The notes below the pieces were generated by a model that was not told where the DNA came from, did not search any database, and saw nothing but the letters and a program-made list of their open reading frames with translations. Position numbers and translations under genes: made by a program. A DNA stretch of 64,000 nucleotides, taken from assembly GCA_029783825.1 (NCBI GenBank), contig JAREIK010001466.1:160047-224046 (forward strand), written 5' to 3'. The stretch's first letter is position 1, and every line of letters starts with the position of its first letter. Source of the stretch: Sapria himalayana (lineage: Eukaryota > Streptophyta > Magnoliopsida > Malpighiales > Rafflesiaceae). This document shows, piece after piece, positions 1 to 14,400 of this stretch.

Positions 1-3000
1 AAAAGATTGATTATATTAGATAGATACATAGGATAGATTGACATATAGATAGATAGATACATAGATAATAATAGACACACAAACAGACATATAGATAGAT
101 ATATACAAATAGATAGACAGAAAGAAACATTAACAGATACTTACACTAATAGACAAATAAATAAATAAATCGATTGACAAATAGAAAGAAAGAAAGATAT
201 ATAGATAGATAGATTGATTTGACTGATTGATAGACAAATGGATAGTTAGATTGAAAAATATTGATCGATAGAGTAATAGACAAATTGACATATATATATT
301 ATATATATATAGATTGATTGATATAAAGATAAATAGATAAATAAATAGATTGATAGATATATAAAGATGGACAGTTTGATTGATAGATAGTTAGACAAAT
401 AGATAGACAAATAGATAGATACATAGACATATAGATAGATAGATAGATAGATTGAAAATAGATATATAGATAGAAAGTCAGAAAGATAGACATATCAATA
501 AATAAATAAATAGATAGAATTTGAAAAATATTGATAGATAGATTAAGAGATATAATGATATACAGATTGATAGATAGATTTATAGATTGATAGAAAGAAA
601 GATAGATAGATTATATATATATATATATATATATATATAGATAGATAGAGAGTTATATCGATAGATAGATAGATAGACATTTAGAGAGAAAGATCCCTAG
701 ACATACTAACATATAGATAGAAAGATAGACATATAGATAGATATATAGATATATATACAGATAGATAGATAGATAGACAGATAGATAAATTGATTGATAG
801 ACAAATATATAGATACATAGAGAGATAGACATAAAGATAGATAGATAGACATATAGATAAATTGATTGATAGACAAATATATAGATACTTACAGAGATAG
901 ACATAAGGATAGATAGATAGATAGATACAAATATATATAGTCAAATAGATAGATAGAATGATAGATTGTAAGATAAAAATTGACACAAAGATAGACAGAC
1001 AAGAATATTGACTGATAGATATACAGACAGACAATTAGATTGGCAAACAAATTTACAGAAAGAAAGATAGATAGATAGGTAAATAGATATATAGAGAGAT
1101 AGATAGATTGATTGATAGAAATAATTATAGAAAGATAGATAGATAGACATTTGGATAGATAGATTGTTAGATAGATTGATATATAATTTGATAGACTTAT
1201 AAATTTGTAGATTGATAGAAAGAAAGATAGATAGATAGACAGATAGAGAGACAGATAGTGAGATAGATAGTTATTTAAATTGATTGATAGATTGATACAC
1301 AAATAGATAGAAAATAGATAAATTGATAGATAGATACATAGATAGAAAGATAGGTTGATAGATCGGCATATATAGACAAATAGATTTGCATATTGATATA
1401 TAGAAATATGGATAGATCGATAGATAGATAAACATATTAATATACATATAGATAAAAAGATAAAAAATAAATATATAGACAAATAGATAGATAGAAACAT
1501 AGATAGATAAATAAAGAAATATACATACAGACAAATAGATATATAGACATATAGATAGAAAAATAGATAATAGATTGATAAATAGATATAATAGATATAA
1601 AGATTGACAGATAGATATATAATTAGATAGATAGATAGACATATAAATAGGCATTTCGATTGACAGATTAATAGATAGATAGATAGAGAAATGGATTGAT
1701 AGATAGATAAATAGATAGATATGTAGATAGAAAGATAGATAAATAGATATAGATAAATAGATATAGATAAATTAAAGAAAGATAGAGAAATAGATATATG
1801 GACAAATTGAAATATAGATAAATAAAAAAGATAAATAGATAGATAGAAAGATATATAAATAGGTATCCCAATTTTCTTTGCACATAGAAAATTGATAGAT
1901 AGACAATTATATTGGCACACAAAAATAAAAATGCATAGAGATATAAATAGATATATTGATAGATTGATTGATAAACAAATAGATCGAAAGATAGAAAGAT
2001 TAAAAGAAAGATTGATAGACAAATTGAATGATTGATTTATAGACATATTGATAAAATAATTGTAAGATAGATAGATTATTTGATTGATAGACAAATACAT
2101 ATAGATAGATAGATAGATAGGCAAATAGATTTACATATTATTATACAGTTAGATAGATGGATAGATAAATAGATAGATACTCAAATAGATAGACATATAT
2201 ATAAATAAATAGATAGAAAGAGAGAGAGAGATAGATAGATATATAAAAAGACAAATAGATAGACAAATAGATAGACAACTAGATAGACAGATAAATAGAC
2301 AAATAGATAGATATATAGATAGATACACACATAGATATATAGAAAAATGTTTAATTGATAGATATATATATAAATAGACTTATAAAATGACAAATAGATT
2401 GATAGAAATATAGATTGATAGATATACATATTAATATACATATAAATAGATTGATAAACAAATAGATAGATAGTTAGATAAATAGATAGATAGACATATA
2501 GACTGATAAATATATTAGCAGATAGTGAGAAAAATAGATAGATAGATAGATAAATTGATATAATAGATAGATAAATTGATATAATAGATAGATAGATAGA
2601 TATAAAGATTGATAGATAGATAGATAGACTTATAGATAGGCAATTCGATAGATATATTGATAGATAGACAAATAAATAGATAGATAGATATGTAGATAGA
2701 AAGATAGATAGATAGATAGAAAGATAGATAGTATAAATATAGATAGACAACTAGATAAATAGATTAGACAACTAGATATATAGATAGATCAAAAAGATAG
2801 ATAGATAGTTAGATAGACCGATCAAAGTTATTCAGATATATAAATAGTTAGATAAATAGAAAATTATATATGTAGATAGAATGAAAAATACAAAAGAATA
2901 TAAATCGATAGATTGATATAGAGATGATAAATAATTGATATACGAGAGATAGAAAGATTGAAAAGAAAGATTGATAGACAGTTTGTAAGATAGATTGTAG

Positions 3001-6000
3001 ACATATCGAGAGACTGATTTAAAGATAGATAGATTTTTTGATTCATAGACAAATAGATTGATAGACTGATAGGATAGAGTGATAGACAGATAGAATGATA
3101 GATTATTAGATAAATAAATAAATAGATATATAGACAGATAAATAGACAAATAGATAGACATATAGATGAGAGATACATACAATATAAATAGATGATAGAT
3201 ATATATTATAAATGTAAAGATAGATATTAGATAGACCAGATAAATAGATAGATAGATCGATATAGACAGATATATAAAGGATAGATAGATTAATAGATAG
3301 ACAGATAGTCCAAATAGATACATAGAAATATAGATAAATAACTAGATAAAAATAAAGATAGAAATACAAGTAGATAGATCGATCGATATACATATAAAGA
3401 GAGAGATAGATAGATATTTAAATTGAAAGAGAGGTAGATTGACAATAGATAGACATATAGATAGATATATAGATAGATTTATAGAAAGATTGATATACAA
3501 ATTGATTTTCAGATTGATAAATAGATAGATTGATAGTTTGATAGGTTTGATTGATTGTCAGTTGATAGACAGATTGATAGACAAATTGACACACACATTT
3601 ATAGATAGATAAATAAAAAGATTGATAGAAAGATAGATAAACAACTACTTAGATAGATAGATATACTTAAAGATAGTTAGATAGATAGAAAGTTAGATTA
3701 TTAGACAAATAGATCGAAAAATTATTAGATAGATATATAAGGAAATAGATAGATAGATTGATATATAGATTTATAGACAGATAGATAAAAAGATACATAG
3801 ACAGACTTATAGAAATAATGATAGACAGATTATAGATTTATTTGATAGATAGATGTTATAGGATAGAATTGCATAGAAGGATAGCTTGAAGAAGTGATAG
3901 ACACAGAAAAAGAGATAGATAGATGAGATAGCATAGATAGATAGATAGGTAGGACAGATAAATAGAATAGATTGGATCAAAAGATTATTTGTTAGATAGA
4001 TAGATATATAGATAGACTAAGTATAGAAAGTCAGTATAAATAGATTGATAGACTAGATTGCACTAGCACAGATAATTAGATAAGTAGATAGATAGAGATA
4101 TAGATACCACAGAAAAATAGATATATAATATAGATAAACAAATTAATATACATATAGATAAAAATATGGATAGATAGTTCGATAGATAGAAAGAAAGAAA
4201 GATAGATAGATATATAGATAAATAAAAGATAGATAGCTAGATAGATATTCTTATATATATTATATATATATATATATATTATATATATATATATATAAAA
4301 TTTGATTGACAGACAGAAGATTGATAGATAGAAAGATAGATATATTGACATATAGAATGATAAATAGATATATATATATATATATTATATAATATATATA
4401 TATAGACAATTAGTTAGATAAATAAATAGATAGATAGAAAGTTATACAAATATAGATAGATAAATAGGCAGATAGATTTATAAATAGATAAATATATAGA
4501 TACATAGATAGTTAGACAGACAGAGAGACAGATAGATATATAGATAGATAGATAGACAAATAGATAGATAGATAGATAGTAAGATATATATATATATATA
4601 TATATAAACAGACTAATAGACTGTTAGAAATAGTGATAGATAGATTGATAGAAAGAAAGATAGATAGATAGAAATACACATAGATAGTCAGATAAATATA
4701 CCAAAAAATAGATAGATAAATTCATAGTCCGATAGATATATAGATAGATTGATTAATTTATTGATAGAAAAATTGATTGACAAATACTTGTAAAATAGAT
4801 AGATAGATTGATTGATTGATTTATAGATATATTGATAGGCTGATTGATATACACAATGATAGCAAAATATAAAATAATTGATACACAGAAAATAAAGATA
4901 AATAGATAGATAGATAGAAAAATATATAGATAGATAGTTATATATAAATATAGATAGATAGATAGATAGACAGATAGATAAATAGATAAGATAGATATAT
5001 AGATAGATATATAGATAGATAGATAGATAGATAGATGGTAGATAGACAAATTTAAAGTCAAATAGATAAACACATAATAAGACAAATAAATAATCAAATA
5101 GATAGAGAATAAAGGGATAGAAATATAGATAGACATATAGACCGAAATATAGATAGAAGGATAAGAAATAAATAAACATATAGATAGATAGATAGACAAA
5201 TAGAAATTTATATAGATAATAGATAGATAGACAAATAGACAGATTGATAGGCAGATAGATAGACAGATAGATGGATGGATAGACTGATATATTGATAGAA
5301 AGATTGACAAATAGAAAGATAGATAGATAGATAGAAAATTGGATTTAGAGATAAATAGATTGACAGATAGGTAAGTAGGTAGGTAGGTAGGTAGATGAAT
5401 AGAGAGACAGATAGCAAGACATATAGATTAATAGATAGATAGATAGGTAAATAGATAGACAAATAAAAATACAAATACATTAATAGTTAAATAGATAGAT
5501 TTAAATATAGATTGATATATAGATAGATAGATAGATAGATAAATTGATAGAATGATTGAAAGATAGATTGATATATAGATTGATCGATAGATTAATAAAG
5601 AGATAGATAGATTGATTGTTAGGCAGATAGACATATAGATATACAGATAGATAAAAAAATAGATAGATAAATAGACATATAGATAGACAAGTAGATAGAC
5701 ATATAGATAGACATATATATAAATATATAGTTAGATATATAGATAAATAGTGACATAGATAGATAGAAAGAAAGATAGATCAATGGATTGAAATATATAT
5801 AGACAGACATACATACATACAGATACATAGATAGATAGTAGATAGATAGATATATAGACAAACAAGTAGAAAGACAGAAAGATAAACAAATAGGTAGGGA
5901 AATAAATACACAAATAGAAAGATATATAGATAGATAAATAGATAGATTGATAGACATGCAGATAGTTAAATAGACAAATAGGTAGACAAAATGATAGATA

Positions 6001-6024
6001 GACCAATAGGCAGATAGATCATAA

Positions 6025-6065
<41 letters not shown>

Positions 6066-8198
6066 AAAGCATTCAAGTAATGAGGTAGGAAGACAAGTAG
6101 GCAGATAGATAAATAAACAAATAAATAGAAAGACAGTCAGATAAATAGATAGATAGATAAATAAATAGAAAAATAGATACAAAGTTAGACAGATAGATAG
6201 ATTGATTGATTGATAAACAGATAAATTGACAAATAAATAAACAAACATATAGATAGATAGTTAGTTAGATAAATAAAAAGAAAGATAGATAGCTAGATAG
6301 ATAGATAGATATATAGACAAATATGTAGACATATAGATATATAAGGAGATTAAAAGATAGACATATAGAATGACTGATATATTGATTGATAGATAGATTG
6401 ATAGGCAGACATATAGATAGATAGATTGAAAGAAAGATAGATAGATATATAGATAGATAGATATATAGATAGACAAATAGATATTTAGATTACTAGGCCC
6501 ATAGATAGAGATATTATTAGATAGATTGATTGATAAATAGATAGACAAATATATAGACATAGTTTCACTGATATATAGATACATAGATAGACAAATAGAT
6601 ACACAAATAGATAAATAGATAGATAGATAGATAGAACATAGACAGATTGATAGATAGAATGATAGACAGATAGATTGATTGATATAAAGATAAATAGATA
6701 GATTGTCTGACTAATAGATAGATAGATATATAGATAAATAGATAGATAGATAGCTAAATAGATTATTAGATAGATAGAAATAAGGATAGATGGATCGATG
6801 GATCGATGGATAGACAGATATATAGACACATAGAAAGTCAAATAGATAAACAAATAGAAAGATATTTAGATAGACAGTTAGATGGGCAAATATATACACT
6901 GATAGATAGATAGAAATATAGTCAGATAAATAGATAGACAGACAGACAAATAAATAAATAAATAAATAGATATATAGATAGATAGATAGATTCATAGACA
7001 AATAGCAGATAGATATTCATATTGATAGTCTAATAATTAAAGATATTAAAGACAAATAAATAGATAGATAGATAGATAGATAAACAAATATATAGATAAA
7101 CAGATACACATAAACATAGATAGATAAACAGTTAGATATTTAGATAGATAAACAGATAGTTACATAGTTATATAGATAGATAGATAGACAGCCAAACATA
7201 TAGATAGATAGATAGACAGGTAGAAAGACTAACATATAAATAGTAGACAGACAAACAGTTAGTTAGACATATAGATAGATAAATAGATAGATTAATTTAT
7301 AGATAGATAGACAAATAGATGGTCAAGTAGATACATAGTGGATATACAGATATATAGACTGATTGATAAATAGATAGATATATATATATATATAGGCCAA
7401 TTGTTAGATAGATAGATAGAAAGATATATAGAAAGACTTATAGATAGAAATATAGATAGATAGATAGATAGAAAGATAGATAAACAAATAGAAAGATAGG
7501 TAGACATACAGACAGATAGATATATAGATAGATAGACAGATAAATAGATTGAAAAATAGATAGATTGATAAATAGATAGATAGATATATAGATAGATAGA
7601 CATATAAATAGATAGAAAAATAGATAGATTGATAAATAGATAGATATATAGATAGATAGAAAAATAGATAGATTGATAAATAGATAGATATATAGATAGA
7701 TAGACATATAAATAGATAGGCATATTGATAGACAAGTAGTTAGATAGATCGATAGATAGAGAGGCATATAGATAGATAGAAAGAAAGATAGATAGATAGA
7801 CAGATAGAAAGATAAATATATAGACACATAGATAGACAGATAGATTCACAGATAGTTAGATATAACGATAAAGATAGATAGATAGATTATTTGATTGTTT
7901 GTTTGATATATAGACATATATATAAAATTACAGATAGTTAAATATATAGACAGATAGATCAACATGTTTATTGATAGAAAGACTGATAGATTTATAAATA
8001 AATACACATATAGATAGATAGATATATAGACAGAAGGATAGATAGATTACTAGATTGTTAGATAAACACATTGGTTGATATATTGATAGACTTATAGATA
8101 GAAAGATTGATATACAATTAGATAGATAAATAAATATATAGATAGATAGATTAACGGATAGATAGATAGACAAATAGACAGATAGATAAATCGATAGA
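1..8198. repeat. Degenerate GATA/GACA tetranucleotide array
   Basis: About 8.2 kb made almost wholly of GATA, GACA, AAAT and short AT variants on the plus strand, with no gene. Read on the other strand it is TATC/TGTC and has long open frames of Ser-Ile-Tyr-Leu repeats, which are artefacts of a stop-free tetranucleotide. The array is not a clean microsatellite. It holds longer duplicated blocks, for example about 90-bp units between 7540 and 7700, and a block at 470-1100 that matches 36990-37640 in inverted orientation. It stops abruptly at the CACTA-like sequence starting near 8199. Confidence 0.95.
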
Positions 8199-8994
8199 GA
8201 GACCCCAAGCTTATTAGCTTTAAAAAATCACTAGCTAATTGGTTATCTGGAATTTTTTTTTATAATTATATATTAATAGTAAGTGATTAGTCCTTAAATT
8301 ATAATTATCAAAAAATATATCCTTTTTGCTAGGGATTCTTCCCTAACTATTTAGCTCAAGATTAATTTTTGTCATTAATCTATTCTGAATTATTTTTATA
8401 TTTATTATTTGTTTTAATATTTGATGTAATTTTGTATATTAAAGGTCTGTCATGGTCAATGGATGAGGAATATTTGAAATACACCTTCTCTTATAAAATT
8501 ATAAAAATAAGATATTATAAATAAAAAATTAAAAAAAATATTTAAATACGAATAAAAATTTAGATTAATAAAAACTAAAATAAATATTTTTATTTTAGAA
8601 ATTTTAAAAAATTATACAAAATATTATCTGAATTATTTAATTATGATATATAAATATACTTATTAATAACTAAATTAAATAATTAATTTTATAATTATAA
8701 ACATTTTTTAAAATATTTGAATAATAAATGAACATACGTAAACATTTGTATTTATAAAAACCAAGTATAATTATTTGTATGATAAAAAATATGGAAAAAA
8801 AATGTGAATTAACAAATAAACAACTAAATATTTATATTAATAAAACTTAAAATAATTACTTTTATGAGTATAGGAATATTTAAAAAAATATTTTAAAAAA
8901 ATTTGAATTATTTGAATTAAAAAAAAAATTATATTTTTCCAAAATTTTAAATAAAATAAATTGATATTTAAGTATAAATAAATAGATATTTTAA

Positions 8995-9002
8995 TTACAT
9001 CT
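8995..9002. repeat. Left target-site duplication of the MITE
   Basis: TTACATCT, paired with TTATATCC at 9467-9474. Eight bases is the hAT rule. Two transitions separate the copies, so the insertion is not recent. Confidence 0.7.
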
Positions 9003-9466
9003 TAGAGGTGTCAAAATGGCTGGGCTGGCCTTGCACTTTTTTTTAGGCCCCTCTAGGCTAGGTTTATCTGCTTGTCACGGCATGCCTGACATGGTGGTTC
9101 GGGCCAGTCGCGACCCGTGGATTAGAATCTGCCCAAGTTTGAATGGTTCGAATAGGGTTGGTTGGGTCGGTTCAACTCGGGGTGGGTCTTTTTAAAAAAA
9201 ATTAAGGCTTGAGGGGGGGTGCGTCGCCACGTCATGATGCCCATCGGGCCTGTTGGGCCATTGCCCATCATGCGTCACCACTTTGTCCCCCCTACCATTC
9301 CCAAATTCCAGGCACCCATGCTGGGCTTGGCATGACACGTGGGCTAAAATCCCTTGGCACGGCAAGGCATGATTCATGCCGAGGGTCCTCCTGACATGAG
9401 CCCATGCATGACACTACAACGTGGCTTTGGGCCAGGTCCGGACAGCTCGCCCATTTGACACCTATA
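9003..9466. mobile_element. Non-autonomous hAT-type MITE, 464 bp
   Basis: Starts TAGAGGTGTCAAAATGG and ends with the complementary CCATTTGACACCTATA, giving imperfect terminal inverted repeats. It is flanked by 8-bp imperfect duplications TTACATCT (8995-9002) and TTATATCC (9467-9474), 6 of 8 identical. The interior is much richer in G+C than its surroundings and full of GGCATGGC/TGGCACG words, like the ends of the larger hAT at 58921-62394. Element C carries the matching empty site at about 46255-46290. It has no transposase; the two short open frames inside are not convincing genes. Confidence 0.85.
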
Positions 9467-10261
9467 TTATATCCAAAAACATTTGATGATGTATAAAAAA
9501 AATTTCTCGAGGTGCTTATTAAAATAACACTTAAAATGTTTTTTTAGGGTTTTAAATGAGTTTTTAAAAATATTACTAATGATATTTTTTTGTCCTAAAA
9601 ACACTTAAAATTACTTTTAGCTTTATAAACAATTTTTAAAAGGACTACCAAACTGACCCTACATTGATTTGAATTCAAGTTTTATTTTTGTCCCTACTTA
9701 AATTTATAAGAATTAAAATCTGATTAAAATCTTTAATATTAGCTTTTTATATTCCGTTTTTATTAAAATCATAAATATATCTTTTTTTATAATCTTTTCT
9801 CACTTTAAGTTATGTTAGGATTTTTATAAATTATAAATTATATCAAATAATATGAATTTTTTTGCCTACAAATTTATTTAATATTATATTCATAAAAATA
9901 AATTAAATTCATAAAAATGTATAACCATATATATATAGTTATTTATTTATTTATTATTATTTATTATATATTTATATATGAATTACTTTTTTATAATTTC
10001 ATAATATTTTTTATTTATGAAATAATATTATAGATTTATCCATAAATTATTAAAAATATAAAATATTATATATTTTGTATGGTTATATATTTATATAATT
10101 TAATTAAGGATATATGAAATAATATGTTTTTTTAATAAAATAATATGAAAATTTAGCAACAAATTTAGAGATGGATTTTCCCATACTAATTAGCTAGAGA
10201 AAAAATTCATCACTAAATTTAATATTTTTTATAAACCCAAATATGAAGTTTTACTACTGTT

Positions 10262-10620
10262 GCGATGTCAGAAATTCAATACGATTTCAAAAATCCAATG
10301 CGATTTCAGAAATTCGATGTGATTTTAGAAAGCCGATGCGATTTCAGGAATTCGATGTGATTTTAGAAAGCCGATGCGATTTCAGAAATGCGATGCGATT
10401 TTAGAAATCTAATGCAATTTCAGAAATTCGATGTGATTTCAAAAATCCAATGTGATTTTAAAAATCCGATGCAATTTAAGAAATCCGATGTGATTTAAGA
10501 AATCCGATCTGATTTAAGAAATCCAATGCGATTTAAGAAATTCGATGCGATTTAAGAAATCCGATGCAATTTTAGTAATCCGATGCGAATTCAAAAATCC
10601 GATGTGATTTCAGAAAAATG
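10262..10620. repeat. 19-bp minisatellite, about 19 copies
   Basis: Consensus near GATTTCAGAAATCCGATGC repeated head-to-tail with scattered changes (TCAG/TTAG/TAAG, CCGATG/TCGATG). The units stay in register along about 360 bp, so this is a true tandem repeat rather than general AT richness. 19 is not a multiple of 3 and no open frame crosses it. It lies between the CACTA A 5' region and the stretch holding the UTP6 fragment. Confidence 0.9.
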
Positions 10621-11259
10621 CAACATATGTCACAGAATAGTCGAGACCTAGACTAGAACACCATCATCCCAACCATGGGTGTAAGAATTTATAGCTTTTC
10701 CATATCATCTCCAACATTCCCCTTTCCACTCGTGCATTTATATATCAGCCACTTTATTTCTACCATGAATTCTTGATTAATCGCACTTGTTTCTTCATCC
10801 AAATAGAACCCACTTCATAATCTCCATAACTTCATCTCTTTGAATCATCTTCACATTGGTAAGCATGAACTCCGACTTATACGAGCACCACAAAAGTTTC
10901 ATGTAAAATATTGATAATGAATAGGGTATTGTTCTTCTTTTCTTTTTTTAATCAATTTTTAAGGTTTTAATGCAAGAAATTTGCAATTCCATATCTTATC
11001 ATGTTATCGATTATTCATTCTCACACATGTTCATGTTTTTATCAGCATCCCTATATTTTGTATTATTCTTCGATCCATTTCACTTGAATTAATCAAGTTG
11101 TAGAGCATGCCACCATATCTTATTATTGCATTAATCTATAAAATATTTACATTTCTGAGCATAGACATATTATAATCATTGGATTCAACTAAATTAGGTT
11201 ACGTTTATTATCGAGCTCTAGTTCACTTTAGGTTGATCCATTTATTTTAATTCATGTAG
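10621..11259. other. Non-repetitive stretch, probably captured intron of UTP6 or flank
   Basis: Ordinary-complexity sequence with no convincing open frame. It leads directly into an AG acceptor at 11258-11259 that precedes a UTP6-like exon, so its right part is likely captured intron. The left boundary of the captured piece cannot be placed. Confidence 0.4.
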
Positions 11260-11478
11260 TTACTGGCTCAAACAATTCAATTTCATCCAAAGGTTTTTCA
11301 AGTTTTGATTTATGCTGCAACTTGTAAATTTAATCATAACTTAAATACTACACCTACTAGGGTTCTTATGAAGAATGGTTTAAGAATCTGCTCAAATTCA
11401 GATCTTTGGGTTGAGTATCTTCGAATGGAACTTACATACCTCAACAAGCTGATGGCAAGGAATCATTAGCTTGGGTTA
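11260..11478 (+). pseudogene. UTP6: Fragment of UTP6 (U3 snoRNP / SSU processome protein), one exon
   Basis: In one frame from 11260 the translation begins LLAQTIQFHPKV and goes on through IYAATCKFNHNLN, MKNGLRICSNS and DLWVEYLRMELTYLNKL. This is the HAT-repeat region of plant UTP6, a nucleolar protein of the small-subunit processome that acts in 18S rRNA maturation. The block starts just after an AG acceptor. TAG at 11467-11469 replaces an alanine-like codon within the conserved stretch, and similarity stops about three codons later. Only about 70 residues of a roughly 600-residue protein are present, with no start and no neighbouring exons that I can recognise. It sits inside CACTA A, so gene capture by the transposon is the likely origin. 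It is non-functional as protein; a contribution to small RNAs cannot be excluded. Confidence 0.8.
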
Positions 11479-14400
11479 ACTTTATATTTTCATTATTATT
11501 TTTGATACTGTGTTCTCTTGGTCATATTTACGTCACTACGATGAGATTTAGTCTCAATGTTTTATTGAGGGTAATTCTTAGTTGAACCAGCAATATGGTA
11601 GATTGAAATATTGTAGAATTTATTTTGGGTAAGTGTTATATTTATATTCCTTGTTACTTTGTTGCTGTTTGTTACTTTGATAGGTGATAGGGGGACCAAT
11701 AATGGGTGACTTGTGTGCTCTGAGAAGCTTAATTGAGGAAGGTAGGTCTTCAATCTTTCTTTTTTTATTACTTTGAGATGCATAATAAACCTCAAAAAAT
11801 ATGAAATGCTATTGCAATTTGGCGAACATTGTATTTACATTTCAACGTGTTCCAAAGATTTTTATTTATCATCAACTCATCTTATTTCTTTAATTTTTAG
11901 ATGTTATAGTACTTTCTTCAATGGGGCATTGCCATATAAATTTTGAACAGAAATTATCAACGAGCTAATATGTTTCTTAAATCAATGAGTTTTTGGTGCA
12001 TAACTCAATTACTTAAAAATTGTTGGCCATGGATGCTGGATGTTAGAGAGAACCATTCTTGATGATTTTCTTCACTAATAAACTAACTTATGAAAAAATT
12101 AATCATTTGTGGCTCCATACTAATATTGAGGAGCAGTTGTTTTTGGCTATGCTTAGAACCTCAATATTCAAATTTAGAATATAAATGGTTTATATGTGGT
12201 TTCCATGTGTGTGTTTCTTATGGAACTTTTTAAAGAATATTTGAATAAAAAGAAAAATATCATGGATGCACATAAGGTGCTGACATATATCAGAAAAACA
12301 CAATAAATTGAAAATTTTTGGTTTGCTGGGGCAAGCTACCAATGTTTTGGGATTTTTCCAGAAATTTGTGAGTTTAAAAAGTATGCGGGACATTCTTCTA
12401 TGTATGTCTTAGAAATTATAAAATCACACATTGCTTCAAGATAACTTATGGGATTTAAATGATCTAATTTTAAATTTAATTTTGAAACACATATGTAAGC
12501 TATAATCATTATGAGATTTAAATCATCGAATATTTAAAAAAATAAAAATATTTTCAATTATTATATCATTTATCTTTTTTTTATAATTATTTTATGTTTT
12601 ATATGAGAGCTTTAAGTATGTAAGTTATCATAATCATTTTCATATTTTTATATAGAGGATTACAAAACATATTTGTAGTTAGAATTATGTGTGTGTATTG
12701 TATGCTATATTTTTTTATTTGTGTATTTATTCTTTATGACTTAAATGTGTGATTTTATAAATTCTAATTTATTAGATTTTATAAGAATTTTAAAGTTAAA
12801 AGTATTTAAATGAGAATAATACTAAGATGTGTAATAACTTAGGAAATCTTGTGTTGAATGTATATATAGGAATAATATTGAGATGTGTGATATTTTTAAT
12901 GTCTTGGAGCGATGATAAGTGACTTGATCCAAGTAAGCTAAGTCTCATATTCGAGACTTGTCATATATAGTTGTTAGTGATCTGGCTTAGATTTCCTTTC
13001 AATTTACCAAAATAATATTTGTAGAGGATTTTTTATTAAGTGCTAAAGGGAAGATAACAAGTGGATCTACTCCTCCTCGAGGTATTGATGATAAATTTTC
13101 AAAGCCTACTAGTTTAGATGAAATTTAATTAAGTGTGTCGTTTTGGTTTATCAAAGGTTCCACATACAAGCCATATTTTGACATTGACACTTGTTATAAA
13201 ATAAGATGCAGAAATTAAAATAAATAATTAAATTTAACTTGAACACAAATTGAAATAACATAAATCAAATTTCAATAACTTTTATATACATATTAACACA
13301 TAAAAACCCTTTATATAGGAGGCAAGTTCATTTGAGCGACCCACATGAGTTGGGTGCACCCATCAAGAAGGAAAATAAATGTAATAATCCCCAAATTTTA
13401 AATAAGTAACTCCAATAACAAATTTCAATATCCTTTTTATACAGGTGTTTGTAAGTTCAAAATATCAAAAGTTAAAATAAACAAATTAATTTTAACTCGA
13501 ATCAAAGAATATTTACTTGTAACATAATAAACTAAAAATAATTAAAACAATAATTGTGTTGGCGATAATAAGAGCATCTAATTATGTTCTCAAATAATTT
13601 TTGGGTGTTCAAGAGAAGATCCTAAAGAGCTACAAGTCCATTATAGTTAGATTATAGGCAGTGATGTTGGCTCGTGAAGGAAGGTTGGCTCACTTAAGGG
13701 GTTTACATGGAGAAATATTTGAATCAATTTATATGATAGGAATTAATAATGAAAGCATATGACAACATGAAAATTATCTAAATTGTGGGTTAAATTGTTT
13801 ATGGGCCTTATTACAAATATATGATACAACAGGCATGGGTGACCCATGAAATTTGAAACTCTAGGATGAGAAGACAATCCTGGGTTAGAGAAAACATCTA
13901 CAAGATTCATCAAAGTAGAACTTGAACTTGCCACTATATATGGAACATCTTTAAGTTATATTGACAAATCCCTATCGTGCAATTCATCATCTTTACCATA
14001 AAAAATATTGCTAGCGAAATTATGTTTAATGTCTGTTATATTTAGGATTTTTTGATAAACTACTTTCTATAACCAAAGTGTTTTTTATTTCAATATTTTG
14101 TTAGTGCTGCAAATAAAATATTGAAAGATTGGGAATGCAGCAATAGCACAATAATGGGTGTCCTGCTACCCGGTCAATGGGCCGAAAAAAATTTTGGAGC
14201 ACAGCTTGATCTATCCAAGTGATCTAACCCGCTCCATCATTGATATCGAAAAATTATTTAATATAAATTGATTTTTTATGTTTGTTTTTCATTGCTACCA
14301 ATTTTCTACAAAATTGTTCATTTTTATTTTCTCTCTCTGTGTGACTTTTTTCTTCATGATTATTGCATCCATAAGTCATTGTTTTGGTAATAATCTATAA

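Larger units (their letters stand above)
8199..10250 (+). mobile_element. CACTA element A, 5' subterminal region (terminus lost)
   Basis: AT-rich sequence that follows, block by block, the 5' end of element C (45298-46800) and, inverted, that of B (40320-39240). A shared anchor is the stretch around 8440-8480 (GTCATGGTCAATGGATGAGG), matching 45740 and the complement of about 40290. A second is 9520-9780, with the phrase TACCAAACTGACC, matching 46310-46600. The short GCTAGGGA/CCCTAGC words typical of CACTA subterminal repeats occur at 8330-8350. About 50 bases that should carry the CACTA terminus are missing and replaced by the GATA array. A MITE interrupts it at 9003-9466. The element probably continues to 14993 and resumes as D at 54390. 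Confidence 0.7.

Noticed and set aside
889..2124. 411-codon open frame on the minus strand, and many similar Ser-Ile-Tyr-Leu frames in all arrays
   Set aside because: TATC repeats contain no stop codon in any frame, so long open frames are expected without selection. The products are low-complexity repeats and overlapping frames are equally open.
1..8198. GATA/GACA arrays as evidence of a sex chromosome (Bkm-type repeats)
   Set aside because: Bkm-like repeats do accumulate on some sex chromosomes, but they also occur elsewhere. Nothing else in the window points to a sex-linked region.
9192..9394. Two overlapping 61-codon frames on opposite strands
   Set aside because: They lie inside the G+C-rich MITE and have no family features; G+C-rich DNA is simply freer of stops.
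10262..10620. CRISPR-like array
   Set aside because: The 19-bp units are contiguous with no unique spacers, and the context is a plant transposon.
13320..13450. Possible LTR fragment (AATGTAATAATCCCCAAA-like)
   Set aside because: The resemblance to gypsy LTR 3' ends is only a short motif; no TG...CA ends, primer site or second LTR was found.
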